64,000 nt of DNA, from assembly GCA_037043455.1 (NCBI GenBank), contig JAWPHD010011426.1:18501-82500 (forward strand), written 5' to 3'. Position numbers and translations under genes: made by a program. Positions 12,347 through 23,294 of the stretch are shown piece by piece. Under the pieces are notes generated by a model that made no database searches, was not told the origin of the DNA, and saw only the letters and a program-made list of their open reading frames with translations. Origin of the DNA: Cyrtodaria siliqua (lineage: Eukaryota; Mollusca; Bivalvia; Adapedonta; Hiatellidae). How positions within the stretch are numbered: the first letter of the stretch is position 1; the number at the start of each line of letters is the position of its first letter.

Positions 12347-12949
12347 GGGTACTTGACAATTTGTGCTTATAACTCACAAGTTATGCAACAAATACAAAAC
12401 ATATGTTTATTTACTCCCCTAAACTAGTTTCAAGGGGATCAGCCAGTTTGCCGACCGTCTTCACCACCCAGTACCAGATCAGAAGAATGAAGAAGGAATT
12501 GCCGTGTCATTGACCATTATGCAACAATCTTCAAAGTACCAGACGTAACACGATGCATTTGTCCGATATTCACAGTTTAAAGGGAGAGTACATCAGATTT
12601 CAGATTTTTTAATTTTATTTTTTTAGAATTGTTCAAATACATTATTGCTGTATTAAATTGATAACAATAAACTAAGTGAGCCATAAACCTCCAAAACAAA
12701 TACACTGAACATATAAAATAAAGGAACCAAAGAAAGTAATCACTTACTATGGTTACGCGCGCGCCATGGTAATCTATTTCAAGTTAAAGATGGCGGTAAA
12801 AAAAATCGCAAGCTCATTGCAGCGTGAGCGTCATTTGTCATTCGCCGAGGTGATCCGTGTGACAGCTATTTATAACTATTTATAACATATATGCGTCTAT
12901 AATAAAATACCCTCCAACACGACCGATTATGTTATCATCAAACATGACC

Positions 12950-13450
12950 GAGTCTGCTACCCTCTGCTATTATTCAACACGACCGAGTATGCTACCTCCA
13001 TCACGTACGAGTCTGCCAACCACTTCATTACGGAGTCGGCTACCTTCTGCTACTCCCCAACACGACAGAGTCTGCTAACCTCCAACAAGTTCGAGTCTGC
13101 CAAACTGATCGAGCCGGCTATCCTCCAACTCAGCCGAATATACTACCGTTTGCTAACCCCCAACACGACCCAGTCTGTTACTCGTCAACATGACCGAGTC
13201 TGCTACCCTCCATTATGACCGAATCTGCTACCCTCCAATATGACCGAGTCTGTTACCCTCCAATATGACCGAGTCTGCTACCCTCCAATATGACCGAGTC
13301 TGCTACCCTCCAACATGAACGAGTCTGCTACCCTCCAACATGACCGAGTCTGCTACCCTCCAATATGACCGAGTATGCTACCCTCCAATATGACCGAGTC
13401 TGCTACCCTCCAACATGACCGAGTCTGCTACCCTCCAATATGACCGACTC
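12950..13450. repeat. 25-bp minisatellite
   Basis: Tandem copies of a unit containing CTACCCTCCAATATGACCG and AGTCTG. It is well ordered from about 13180 to 13445 and degenerate from 12950 to 13180, where unit length varies. It is intergenic. Confidence 0.9.
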
Positions 13451-14100
13451 TGCTGCTTTAACTTGCTTTATTGGGTATGTCAATGTTCAATGACCTCTGT
13501 CTTTCACCCTTTCTATCTATGTGTCGCCATTTAAACATTATGTCACCAATGCACTATTCAATACCGATGTCAACTCTATATTTATCCCGCGAACTTGAAA
13601 ACTGTTTCGTATTCAATAAAACTTGAAAAAATAGTAAACATTAAGTTTAATACATTTAAAATACAGGAAATATTGTTGAATGCACCCTAATAAAACACGA
13701 ACAATTATATGTATATCGTCATTATTATTATCATTTACTTATACAAATTTATACGCACACATCTGACGTGGGAACCATTGTGCGAATTGTATATTTATTT
13801 TTCTATTGAATATCACAGAATGTTAATGTGTATTTCTCCCCTTCAAACGGTATATTGATAAAAATAATTTTGAAAAAATGTTTACCGATCGTCGCCTTAC
13901 TTTTGAAGACGCAAAGAAAAGAAAAGATTAGCACATTTAAATAGATTAGAAAATATAGAACAGGCTTCCTTTTAATTAAATCTAATAGATGTTATATCAA
14001 ATAATCCGTGTTCAATACTTAAGTTAACCTTTTCAGTTTTCGATGCGGTTATTCACGATTGAGTGGAATATGTATATTTATATGTGATATTTAACTTTAA

Positions 14101-14134
14101 AGAGACACACGGCAATTTTAATATTTTCACCCAT

Positions 14135-14181
<47 letters not shown>
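14101..14181. repeat. Orphan MITE end followed by a C46 homopolymer
   Basis: 14097-14100 is TTAA, followed by AGAGACACACGGCAAT, the same terminal sequence as the MITE at 18.8 kb. No matching right end follows. Instead there is an uninterrupted run of 46 C residues at 14136-14181. Confidence 0.8.
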
Positions 14182-15368
14182 TTCATTTAAATGTATGCCA
14201 TTTCAAAATACCTGATTTCGGCCAAAAGGAACAACTAACTCTGTACGACAAATAACATCGTACATTTGTTGTACGTTTTATTCCGTTGCTTCTGTGTGTA
14301 TGTTTACATAATTGTTTGTGTGTTTAGGGCAGGGGGTTGGGGGAAGGGGTTTAGTTGTGGGTGTGTGGGTTGCTTATATGCACTAGGAACATACATATAT
14401 GATCTTATAAACTGACAAAAATAGTACATGTATTACGTACAGTGTTTTTTTAAAAAGGTGATTACACTTTCTTTTTTAAAATTTAAGACTTGCAGTAATA
14501 TGTAAAACAAATATATCTATTTATAATATCAGTTTAAGGCACCTTTCTTTGAAGACGATATTTTTTACAATGCAATGTTCTTTCGGTCACATCCTAGTTG
14601 CGTTGCTATTTAGAATTGAGATACGCTTTTCAATTATGGACTTTTATAATGTTTCGATCTGAAATAAAATGGGGTTTCATAGTCATCAGGAATGCATTTC
14701 GTTTAATGTTTGTTATGACACTGTGAATGTTTTATAACTTTATTTTAAATTGGTTACAAGTTATATAGAGCTTACGTAAATTGAACGTTAGTGTGCATAT
14801 CTCTTTACATTTAATATAGAGTTTTGCATCTCTAACAAAAAAGCCATTTAGACGTTTGTATTTATTTATCTACGTAGTGAAAACAATAATAAGAAAACTA
14901 TTTTTGAATACAATGTTCAACAACAAATATTATCTGATGACGTATAAATATGATAACTTAACTAATTGTTTCTCGATTTTATTATTTGTTAATTTTTAGA
15001 AATTTTATTCCATAAATGCGTTTCAGTTCACCAGCATACTTTTATGGTTTTGTGGAATCCGCGTACTCGATCAGTGCATATATTTCTACTATGCACGCCA
15101 TGTAAACGGAACGGACGGCTTTAAAACCTCAAGACCGTGAATCGCCGGGGTTCGAAACCGGAACATTTTAACAAAGAAGCACTGTGCTCATAAATCTAGA
15201 CAAAGCCGTCTGAAAATGTTAAGGTATAACACAAGCTTTTTATGAGTTATATCCGTCGGCAAATGCATTGTATAACAGAAAACATCTAGCTTGAAGACGT
15301 TATATACATGTATATTAGATTGTTTGAAGTCGTTCTGCAGGCTGGTGTTTGTATCAGCCAACGGTGAT
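14182..15368. other. Intergenic, no gene seen
   Basis: AT-rich DNA without a recognised exon. A GGGTTCGAAAC word around 15150 resembles a B box, but no cloverleaf or SINE body goes with it. Confidence 0.5.
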
Positions 15369-15564
15369 TTAAACCATTAGCATGATTACAATTAAAAGGA
15401 TCACAAGGAAAACTTGCATAAATAAACACTCTTTATTTCTTGCAATAAATAACAGAAATAACGTCAATAATACAGTCAACAGGAGGCCCGCAAGACATCC
15501 AGACGTTCTAATAGCCAACATTCCGTTAATACAATAAATACAGTTAGATATGCCGTCTGCCAAT
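15369..15564 (-). CDS. Possible terminal exon with two hydrophobic helices
   Basis: A pyrimidine-rich acceptor (CTTTTCGCTTCAG) ends at 15565 on the minus strand. An open frame of about 65 codons follows and stops at 15369-15371. It contains two strongly hydrophobic stretches (around CLAGLLLTVLLTLFLLFIA and CLFMQVFLVILLIVIMLMV), separated by the charged loop RNKE. I do not recognise a family. No partner exon was found upstream, where a MITE begins 26 bp away. There is no clear poly(A) signal downstream. It may be a chance ORF in AT-rich DNA or the remnant of a membrane protein gene. Confidence 0.2.
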
Positions 15565-15590
15565 CTGAAGCGAAAAGTACAAGCAGATCA

Positions 15591-15844
15591 GGGCCTAAAT
15601 TCATCAAACTTTTGAGCACAAGAATCGGACTCAAGACTCAAAATCTAATTTTTTTTAATTTCAAATAAAAACAATTTTACAAGCAAATTGCTATATTTAC
15701 TTACAGAAACCAGTAATTTCAAAGGTAACGTCTGAAAATCACAATTCTTACCCATACTTTTGTGTTCATAGAGTTTGCAAAAAAATAATAGATTTTGAGT
15801 CTGAGTCTAATTCTTGTGCTAAAACATTTGATGAATTTAGGCCC
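15591..15844. mobile_element. MITE with about 70-bp terminal inverted repeats
   Basis: Starts GGGCCTAAATTCATCAAA and ends in its exact inverse complement. The similarity extends about 70 bp inward (AGCACAAGAAT, GACTCAAAATCTA). It is 254 bp long with no ORF. Confidence 0.85.
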
Positions 15845-15949
15845 AGATGCAAAGCAGCATCAGTGAATGTGCTTTAATAGTGCATTTTACCAAACGCAGC
15901 ACTTATCTGAGTTACTTATTCACTATTGCTTTCCGTTTAGGTTTCAGCT

Positions 15950-16275
15950 TTTATTAAAATCAACAATCTGGTCAAGTTTGGTACATATTTGGTTAACGAA
16001 TTAAATTCTTCTATTTTTTTAATAATTCGAGGGTCATAACTATGTTGTTTCTTTTTCAATGTGGCAAATATTCGAACTTTCTCGAGCGTTAAATGTTATC
16101 AGAGTTCGGACAAAGACAGATACACGAAGAATGAAGGAGCTACAAATATAAAATTTTCTAATAAATAAAGGGTCATCACTCAGACTGTTGCTTTTTGAAC
16201 TGATTCGCTGACGAGTACAGGGTTAACGAACATCGGACGACGGATGAATTGCCATCACAAAAGCTCTATTGGCCT
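15950..16275 (+). repeat. Bivalve-type satellite-like repeat remnant
   Basis: Contains GGGTCATAACT, TGTGGCAAATATTCG and AACATCGGACGACGGATGAA, ending in TTGCCATCAC and AAAGCTC. The order matches the end of the tandem repeat at 48.3-49.1 kb. Probably a single diverged copy of that family. Confidence 0.45.
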
Positions 16276-16444
16276 TGGCAAGTAGAGATTAATATCGCAG
16301 ATAGGTATAAAAACGTAAACTACTTCGCATGCTACATACTAGACTGGTGGCTAATGTTTATTCGCTGCCTTATATGGTTTTCATAAGGTAGCATTGAACA
16401 GGTTCTTCGAGTTTTTCACTTTGATAACTACACATGGTAGCAGT

Positions 16445-16545
16445 CAATCTCATTAAAATCAGACCCTTTATCACGCTACTAAACTGTTCGCTACCAACAG
16501 CGGAGAGTATCAAAGCGTAATTAGGATATGATTTTAATGAGGTTG
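16445..16545. repeat. Short inverted-repeat (hairpin) element
   Basis: CAATCTCATTAAAATCAG at the left and its near-exact inverse at the right enclose about 65 bp. Possible tiny MITE. Confidence 0.6.
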
Positions 16546-16939
16546 GGTAGCAGTTAAAATGTTATCTGTGTTGTAATGCACAAGCTAACACACACGCATC
16601 CCCTACATGTGAACACTTGTATTTCTGTGCTGATGTGTAATTCTGGAACTACAAAGGTGAATATGTATTCAATATGTTACGCATGACCAGAGCGAAGCGA
16701 GGTCGCCCACATTGATTCAAAATGTTTGGTAGGAAGAACTGATGGTAGCATGTCTGGTAAGAAAAAACGGTCGTAGCGTGTTTACGTCTTCCTGACAACA
16801 TTATTGTTTTCAATATTGTTTAAACACTCGTGACTTGATCTGTTATTATGTTAAACTTTGTCCTAGTTCCAACTGAGATATAATGCTATTTCCTCTCGGC
16901 AGCTATATTACGCTTGCGTAAAATCTTGCTTGTAGTAGT

Positions 16940-17127
16940 TGTGACAACTCAAGCTATCATCAAATCAAATAGTCTGCATTAAGTCCCCTTTAAATTATTG
17001 GCTTCAAACATCAGTGGTTCAGAGCTATTCAGAAACACACTGATGTAATTGTTTTAAGGATTTTAAGATTTGATTTGGATTGTAAAATAGTAAAAGAAAC
17101 ATTAACCACCAAGACGAGAGCCAGTCT
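16940..17127. repeat. Interspersed repeat, second copy of 8.39 kb
   Basis: Shares GACAACTCAAGCTATC, GGCTTCAAACATCAGTGGTT and the following layout with 8391-8560. The family is unrecognised. Confidence 0.7.
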
Positions 17128-17134
17128 AGCTATA

Positions 17135-17383
17135 CTCAGTTGCAAAAGAACGTGTACACTTTGGAAATTTTACTTTACACCCTATCCTCTTTATCAAGCG
17201 ACAGTTTCTTAATGATTCAACCTATTGAAAAACAAATGACATCATGATATTGTCAATGGAATGATAAAAACTCTAGTACCAAACACGGCATATTCATTTT
17301 GGAATTTGTCAATTTAATTCTAAAAAAACGTTATACAATTAAATCTAAACAAAACTCAGTGTACACTTTCTTTTGCAACTGAG
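17135..17383. mobile_element. TA-flanked MITE (Tc1/mariner type)
   Basis: 249 bp with terminal inverted repeats CTCAGTTGCAAAAGAA... of about 27 bp (one mismatch or indel), flanked by TA on both sides. The core is AT-rich without a transposase. Its end sequence differs from the mariner at 1.5 kb, so a different autonomous parent mobilised it. Confidence 0.85.
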
Positions 17384-17695
17384 TATATATACTATACTAG
17401 ACAGATGTAACATGTTGCTTGTTACCTTCACCATTGTAGAAAAATTACACCCACCTTTTATTTACCTATACTAATAACGACAATGTCAATAATTAAATAC
17501 ACACAAAAAAACGATTTAACAATTTAGTGTTTATGCAGTTTGCCATTCATTGAATTCCTTTAAAAATAATATACATTATTCCTACCGTATTCTTATTTGA
17601 TAATATACACATTTACAATATAATTACATATACAGTGTGTACATTTTTCTCAACATAATTAAAACAAATAAGTCTCAGAAATGCTGCATGCTTAC

Positions 17696-17756
17696 CAGAC
17701 CATTATAGGTTACACTTTGGAAGTAGATCTTATGGATCCCACAATGGTCTGGCAAA
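17696..17756. repeat. Short hairpin
   Basis: CCAGACCATTATAGG and CAATGGTCTGG form inverted arms around about 35 bp. Confidence 0.45.
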
Positions 17757-18805
17757 GGCAACAATATTCTGAAAAACTCAAGATGGCATGAAGTAGTATT
17801 TCATACATAACTGTAAATTCCTAATAGTTTCAGTCATTTGATTCTGATTAATTTAACGCAGAATGGATCATTTATTCAGTGTGTTCAGTAAGAATTACAA
17901 AAATAAAATAAAAAAATTCAAGAGAAAATTACAGGCTTTTAAAGTTTATTTCAGACAAAATAAAGATTTTAAAGGATTTCAACAAAACTACAAAACTACG
18001 GGTTTTTAAAGGTTTTAAAGGTTCCACTAGGAGGCCTGAGTTACAGTTTCATATTTATCCTACCACTGCCTCAATACATATATATTTACATGGTTTTAAT
18101 TTTCGTATTTTACAAGCATATATTCTTCTAAAGATACGTACATTTTTTTTTATTCACATGGCATAAACGATGAATTTACAAAACATTATAAAAATATTTT
18201 CACATAAAATTGCTTACGCCCACCATTGCTGGTTTTGCATAAAAACCTTCACTCGTTTTACAGAACAAGCATATACCATACTCTAACTCTGCCTTTACTC
18301 GTTTTACAGAACAAACATATACCACACTCTAACTGTAATGCGTCGCTGCATACATAATCTGTTTAAAGACACATACCAACTGTCATACAATAAATAAATA
18401 ACATATATAATACTGCGATAATATAATTATTAATCAACACAGACACACGTGAAAAAATAATTCTGGTGCCAACGACAATTAAAAACAACGACACTGCACA
18501 ATAAAGAACCCATGTGGGTAAGGCCACACTTAAAAATACTTAGTTTGCCCAAATCCGACCTTAAGCAGATTTTTTAGATGGCTGAAATCCGTGAACCCGA
18601 ACTGTTCGACCTCTATTTAGGGTAACCCCTCGAAGGATTTTATTTTATTATTGTTTGTTATGTTTAGTCAGAGTTTAAGTAATTTAATGTTAATATAAAA
18701 CAAAAGATGAAAACAATCTAATTGGTACTTAAGAAATTAGTAGAGTAGAAATTAAATGGGAGAAAAATGTCTTAATTCTGAACTGAAATTGTATATACAG
18801 TTTAA

Positions 18806-19050
18806 AGAGACACACGGCAATCTTGACTTTTTAAAAACTCAAAACAAATTGTTTTTACATATTACTAACTTTTGATAATATTGCACCAATAATATATTTT
18901 AAACATTTGGTAGAATAATGAAGACAACTGAAATCTCAATTTTTTATTTAATTATATGTAATCAGTTTTAAAGTCAAAATGAGGCAGGATTAATAAATCG
19001 AGGTTCTAATTTTAATGCTTGAATAAAAACTCAAGATTGCCAGTGTCCCT
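18806..19050. mobile_element. TTAA-flanked MITE
   Basis: The ends AGAGACACACGGCAATCTTG and the inverse of AGGGACACTGGCAATCTTG are flanked by TTAA at 18802-18805 and 19051-19054. TTAA targeting is the hallmark of piggyBac-type elements (from knowledge). 245 bp, no ORF. The same left end occurs alone at 14.1 kb. Confidence 0.75.
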
Positions 19051-19113
19051 TTAACGGTGCAGACTGTTCAACATTTTAAACATTTACTCTTTCCATGTCC
19101 GTGACAACAATAA

Positions 19114-19744
19114 GTAATAGATAGAGTATGGTTTCATTGAGTTGGTTCATTTAAACATCGAGATGAAACCATACTCTATTTGTTTTGTAGCATGTCCATT
19201 TCAGCTCTATTTCAGTTATTCTAACTGTTATTCTCACGGTTATTCTGACAGGTCTTGTTTTCAATTAAACGATTTACACCTGTGTCTGAACAAAGAGAAT
19301 TGTCTGTCACCATGCTACAACTTATTTTATTGTTAACTGTCTTACGAAATACGGCACTTTTTCCATGTTGTCCATCTTGTATCGGAAACACCTGAAACGA
19401 AGTGCATGAGTTAAAGTGAATGAACGCGTTAAAGGGACCATGGGCGACCTGGAAGGGTAAATAGTGTCAATCCGAAAGCAAATGAAAACTATCAGAATAT
19501 GTAATAGATAGAGTATGGTTTCATTGAGTTGGTTCATTTAAACATCGAGGTGTTTAAATGAACCAGCGAGATGATACCATACTCTATTTGTTTTGTAGCA
19601 TGTCCATTTCAGCTCTATTTCAGTTATTCTAACTGTTATTCTCACTGTTATTCTCACAGTTATTTTGACAGGTCTTATTTTCAATTAAACGATTTGCATC
19701 TGTGTCTGAACAAAGAGAATTGTCTGTGACCATGCTACAATTTA
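19114..19744. repeat. Direct duplication of a hairpin-bearing repeat
   Basis: 19114-19334 and 19501-19744 are near-identical direct copies starting TAATAGATAGAGTATGG. Each begins with a hairpin closed by ATAGAGTATGGT/ACCATACTCTAT. The second copy has a longer, more perfect hairpin stem including GTTTAAATGAACC. The flank reads TTGTTTTGTAGCATGTCC. A related copy sits at 44.4 kb in inverse orientation. The small ORFs at 19142-19537 lie within it and are not genes. Confidence 0.8.
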
Positions 19745-20218
19745 TCATAATGTTTTTAGTTTCCCGTGCATTAAATTGTACCTTCGGTTTAATTATTATT
19801 TATAGAAGTGTTTGGTTTGGAAAACTCGACAACTCGTTGTTGTAAAATCATAAATAATGATTCATATATTACTGGCAGTTGTGGATATGATGGTGTTATT
19901 TGTGATTGTATATGACTGTAATAACTCTTCTAGGTCGCCTCACGTCCCTTAAAAAAAGCACCTAGCTACCTTAAAACGTATAAAAAGCCCCCAAAAATAG
20001 TTACACAAATATGTTCAAGCACAGACCACAAGATGACAAATATTAGGTCGTTGTTTCAAGTCACAAATCGTCTATGTATTGAGAAAATTAAAACGTACAT
20101 ACCATCCTCGTTAGCTACACACATTCAGTCAGTCTTAAGACCAGGCCGTAGCCAGCCCTGAAATTTATCCGAGGCAAATCCTTTCCCGGGTCTGAGGAGA
20201 TGCATCCCGGGACAAATG
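19745..20218. other. 3' flank of the membrane-protein gene, no gene seen
   Basis: AT-rich sequence. A CAGGCCGTAGCCAGCCCTGA word near 20143 resembles one end of a CAGGGGCGTAGC MITE but has no partner. Confidence 0.45.
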
Positions 20219-20224
20219 TTTATT
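20219..20224 (-). promoter_or_regulatory. Candidate poly(A) signal
   Basis: AATAAA on the minus strand, about 225 bp downstream of the TAA of the last exon. It is the nearest perfect hexamer I found. Transcript ends would be needed to confirm it. Confidence 0.4.
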
Positions 20225-20446
20225 TCTCTGCATTTTAGTTAGTGCATTCCCGGGACAGTATTCAAGTCTAGTTGAATGATTCTATTTGAATGACTTCTTC
20301 AATGTTGAGTACCTTCCCAATATTCTACCGAGGCTCTACCGAGGCAGTTGACTCGGTGTGCTTCAGCGTTGCTACGGGCCTGAAGACACTTATACAAATG
20401 GACAAACCATGCAATAAAGACTTGACATTTAACAACTTACGTAACG

Positions 20447-20658
20447 TTATATCTTGCTGTTCTTCTCTATCGGCGGAAGTCTGCGTGGGGTAGTGTCGTT
20501 ATCAACACCGTTAGGCTCCTTAGGTGGGCGTGTTTTTACAATTGGCGTCAATGTGTTCCTGGCTGGATCGACCATGAATACAGGATTGACTGACGATACA
20601 GGCAGCGTCAAGTCTTCCGCTACCATGGGCTCTACATTTCTTGAAGTGACCGCACAAG
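20447..20658 (-). CDS. Last exon: cytoplasmic tail of modular membrane protein
   Basis: Acceptor TTATTACACAG ends at 20659. The exon supplies the last two bases of a split codon and the phase fits the donor of the TM exon at 22674 exactly. It encodes about 70 residues and stops at TAA 20447-20449. The sequence is hydrophilic and Pro-rich and has no membrane segment, as expected for a cytoplasmic tail. Short motifs: SVNPVF (an NPxF-type sequence that could act in sorting), KTRPPKEP and RRLPPIEK (Pro-rich, possible SH3 ligands). No ITIM, death or TIR domain is present. Two independent features, phase and hydropathy, support the assignment, but transcript evidence is lacking. Confidence 0.8.
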
Positions 20659-22080
20659 CTGTGTAATAATTAAAAGTACGTGATAGGTGACTCTTTTTGT
20701 ATGCTTATTTTCGAGGACTATTACTCTGAAAAAAAACAAAAAAACTCTCACTTTTGTCTTTTACCAATAAAACTACTTGTTTAGTATTGTATAATCATAG
20801 TCAAGTTGCCATAGTTGAGCATCTACTGCTCTTTTATTATAAACAACTTTTGTTTCAAATCATACTTCCAAGCTCAGATCCAGAATTTGAGGTTAGAGCA
20901 AGTGGAGGTGGCTTTGTTTAATAAAACATTACAGAAATATACAAACCGGGTGGTGGTTTTAAAACCATACCATTTTGATAACAAGGAAAGATAGCAAAAA
21001 AAATCATCGCACTCGCCCGTCCTCATCTTTTAGCGATATTAGAAATAAGAAGAAGGTAGTTTCGAGTATTTCTGTCCTTTTTCAACCTTTTCGATGATTC
21101 TTTACGTGTTTAGCGGTCATGGGCCTTCCTAATACGTCAATCAAAACATATTTCCGATAAATCTCCGCTGGGGCCATGGTAGATCAACAAATATTCAATA
21201 TTCATGTTTGTTGATGCAGTTATGCTTGTCAGTTTAGATAGAGGTACCCACCCTCCCAAAATTACACATAAAATCTCCTTTGCGTCATTTTTGATAGTAT
21301 ATACCTTTTAAAAAAGAAACAGTTATTAACAATTTAAAATAGGATACTCTATTGTGAATATAGTCCCCATAATTGATCAATATCTATAAAATCAATAAAC
21401 CTTACATTTTAAGAAACATTGGACTATTTTATAATAACACCAGACAGCATACTTAACGGCAACCATTGTGTACTTTTTACACATTTTTTAAAAATAATGC
21501 ATTGTTTCTTCAGTTAACACACACACAACAAAATGTTGGAAAAACAACAACACCGTTTCATTTCAGGGGGTAAAACAACTCTAGCCTCAATCTTTATCTG
21601 ATTTTTTTTAAATCTCCTCTGAAAATAATGATGCATGTAAATTACTTCATCAACATTGTACCCCTCATGGTAACATTTCAACATAGAGTTATATAGGAAA
21701 ATCTTTAAAAAATATTCTCTGAAAGAAGAAGGCCTAAATTTGGTGCATTTATATTAAATCGACAGAAATGTACCGCTTTGTGCAAGCCTCTTCTACCAAA
21801 CACAACTAATATTTACACTTAGAATAATCTTGCACCTGAAAAGTCTTGCACCAAGCCTTCCATACACGTAATGTTCACCTCTAAACTCTGGTAAGGTGAG
21901 CGATTTGAGGCCCATAGGCTTCTTTTAACACAAGTTGACTATGAGTTGTTTTATTTTCTAGCGACTAATGGTACCAGTCAAAATTTTAGTGTTAACGTGG
22001 TGTTAATATCCTTAAAATAAATGGTTTAAACATTTTATTTCAAGTGTTTGTATTTATTTCAAAATCTATTTTCTTGTCAG

Positions 22081-22250
22081 TGTTTGCACTGCCTGCAGAC
22101 ATCATTTCGTCGGTCATTGCCATAATCGTAAAAAAAACCTCATTGAGTCAATGTCTTGGATGCATGCTTTTAATAAGCTGCTACGGAATATTAGCAACTC
22201 ATTATACGTTTCAAATATACACTTTAATCAATGATAATAGACATACATGA
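22081..22250 (+). other. Exon-like open frame, plus strand, in the last intron
   Basis: A good acceptor (CTATTTTCTTGTCAG, ending 22080) precedes an open frame of 56 codons that ends in TGA. The peptide is hydrophobic with two candidate membrane helices (ALPADIISSVIAIIV and LGCMLLISCYGIL). The layout faintly recalls a transporter fragment, but I cannot name a family. It is antisense to the membrane-protein gene, inside its last intron. It may be a pseudo-exon or chance. Confidence 0.15.
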
Positions 22251-22481
22251 ATTTAAATACAATAATTGTGCATATAAAAAGCATTGTAAGAAAGCATATC
22301 TGAATATAAAAAAATCGCTCGCCTCTGCTCAACATGCTCGCCTGAAAAGAAATTGAAGTTTCAAAATAGTATACATATATATATATATACGTTTGAGTTT
22401 TGTGTCTTTCGTCATAGCTAGGCGCTCTGACGTAGTTCGTCCGAAGGTTGTCTGTCCTTGGTTGTTCTCAAATACTTCTCT

Positions 22482-22498
22482 CTCTCTCTCTCTCTCTC
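22482..22498. repeat. (CT)n microsatellite
   Basis: CTCT run followed by AT and A-rich low-complexity sequence to about 22570, about 100 bp downstream of the TM exon donor in gene orientation. Confidence 0.8.
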
Positions 22499-22673
22499 AA
22501 TATATATATAATATAAAAACAAAAAAATAAAAAAAATAAACACAACAAAAAACATAAAAAAATATTAAAAAAATCACGCGCCCACCCCTAACTTTTCCAA
22601 AGGAAATTTCGAAGAACAAAAAATCAAATAGGTATGGGCTACTGAAACATAACTATGTAATATAAATACATAC

Positions 22674-22916
22674 CTGATGGTGGCCTTTTCTCCTCGTCCC
22701 CAGGGGCAATGTCACCGCTCTTATTCTTCATCTTCTTAATAAGACAAAATATGAGGACTGCGATTATGATAAGGAGAAGAAGACCGGCACCGGCGGCACC
22801 GGCGATTATCGGCAGTGACGACGAGCTGCTATCGTCTACTGGGTCTGTCGCTGATGCTGCGACTGTAGGGGCTGTTGGGTCTGTTGTCGTTGTTGTAGTG
22901 GTAGGACCAAGAAAAG
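22674..22916 (-). CDS. Stalk and transmembrane exon
   Basis: A 243-bp exon between acceptor GTTTTGCAG and donor GTATGT, phase 1 at both ends. It encodes a Thr run followed by a Thr/Ser/Ala-rich stalk (PTAPTVAASATDPVDDSSSSS) that is likely O-glycosylated. Next comes a single hydrophobic helix (LPIIAGAAGAGLLLLIIIAV and on to FCLI), then the stop-transfer cluster KKMKNK and an acidic/basic stretch (GDEEKRPPS). This gives a type I topology with the Cys-containing modules outside. The codon split at its start joins exon B6 in frame, and the one at its end joins the last exon. The intron between it and B6 holds the 7.9-kb array. Confidence 0.88.
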
Positions 22917-23294
22917 CTGCAAAACACAAAGTGACATGTTTTATTTCTAATAGTTCAGCATTATATATCTCTATACTGTTTGACATATCAGACATTTAAA
23001 AATACTGTTTTGAATTAATAAAATAAAAAAGTAGGGAAACACGACATTCCTGTGTTGTATATCAAGCATTAAAGTTTATTAATCCTGTATCATTTTGACT
23101 TTATCTTACATCTTGGGTAAATATAAAATATAGCTCATTCTGTGTCTAATATATGTATATAAAGAAAACAGTTGTGCATCCGATATTTTTTTTAAAGACA
23201 TATCTGGGTTACACGACCCATATGTGAACATATAAACAATGAAAACAGTCAATCATGTATCCGGTATCTGTATAAAAGTTGATGTTTTACAAAT

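Noticed and set aside
22639..22999. Whole 118-codon minus ORF as a separate small gene
   Set aside because: Only 22674-22916 is exon. The flanks beyond the AG and GT borders are intron, and the exon joins in phase to B6 and the last exon.
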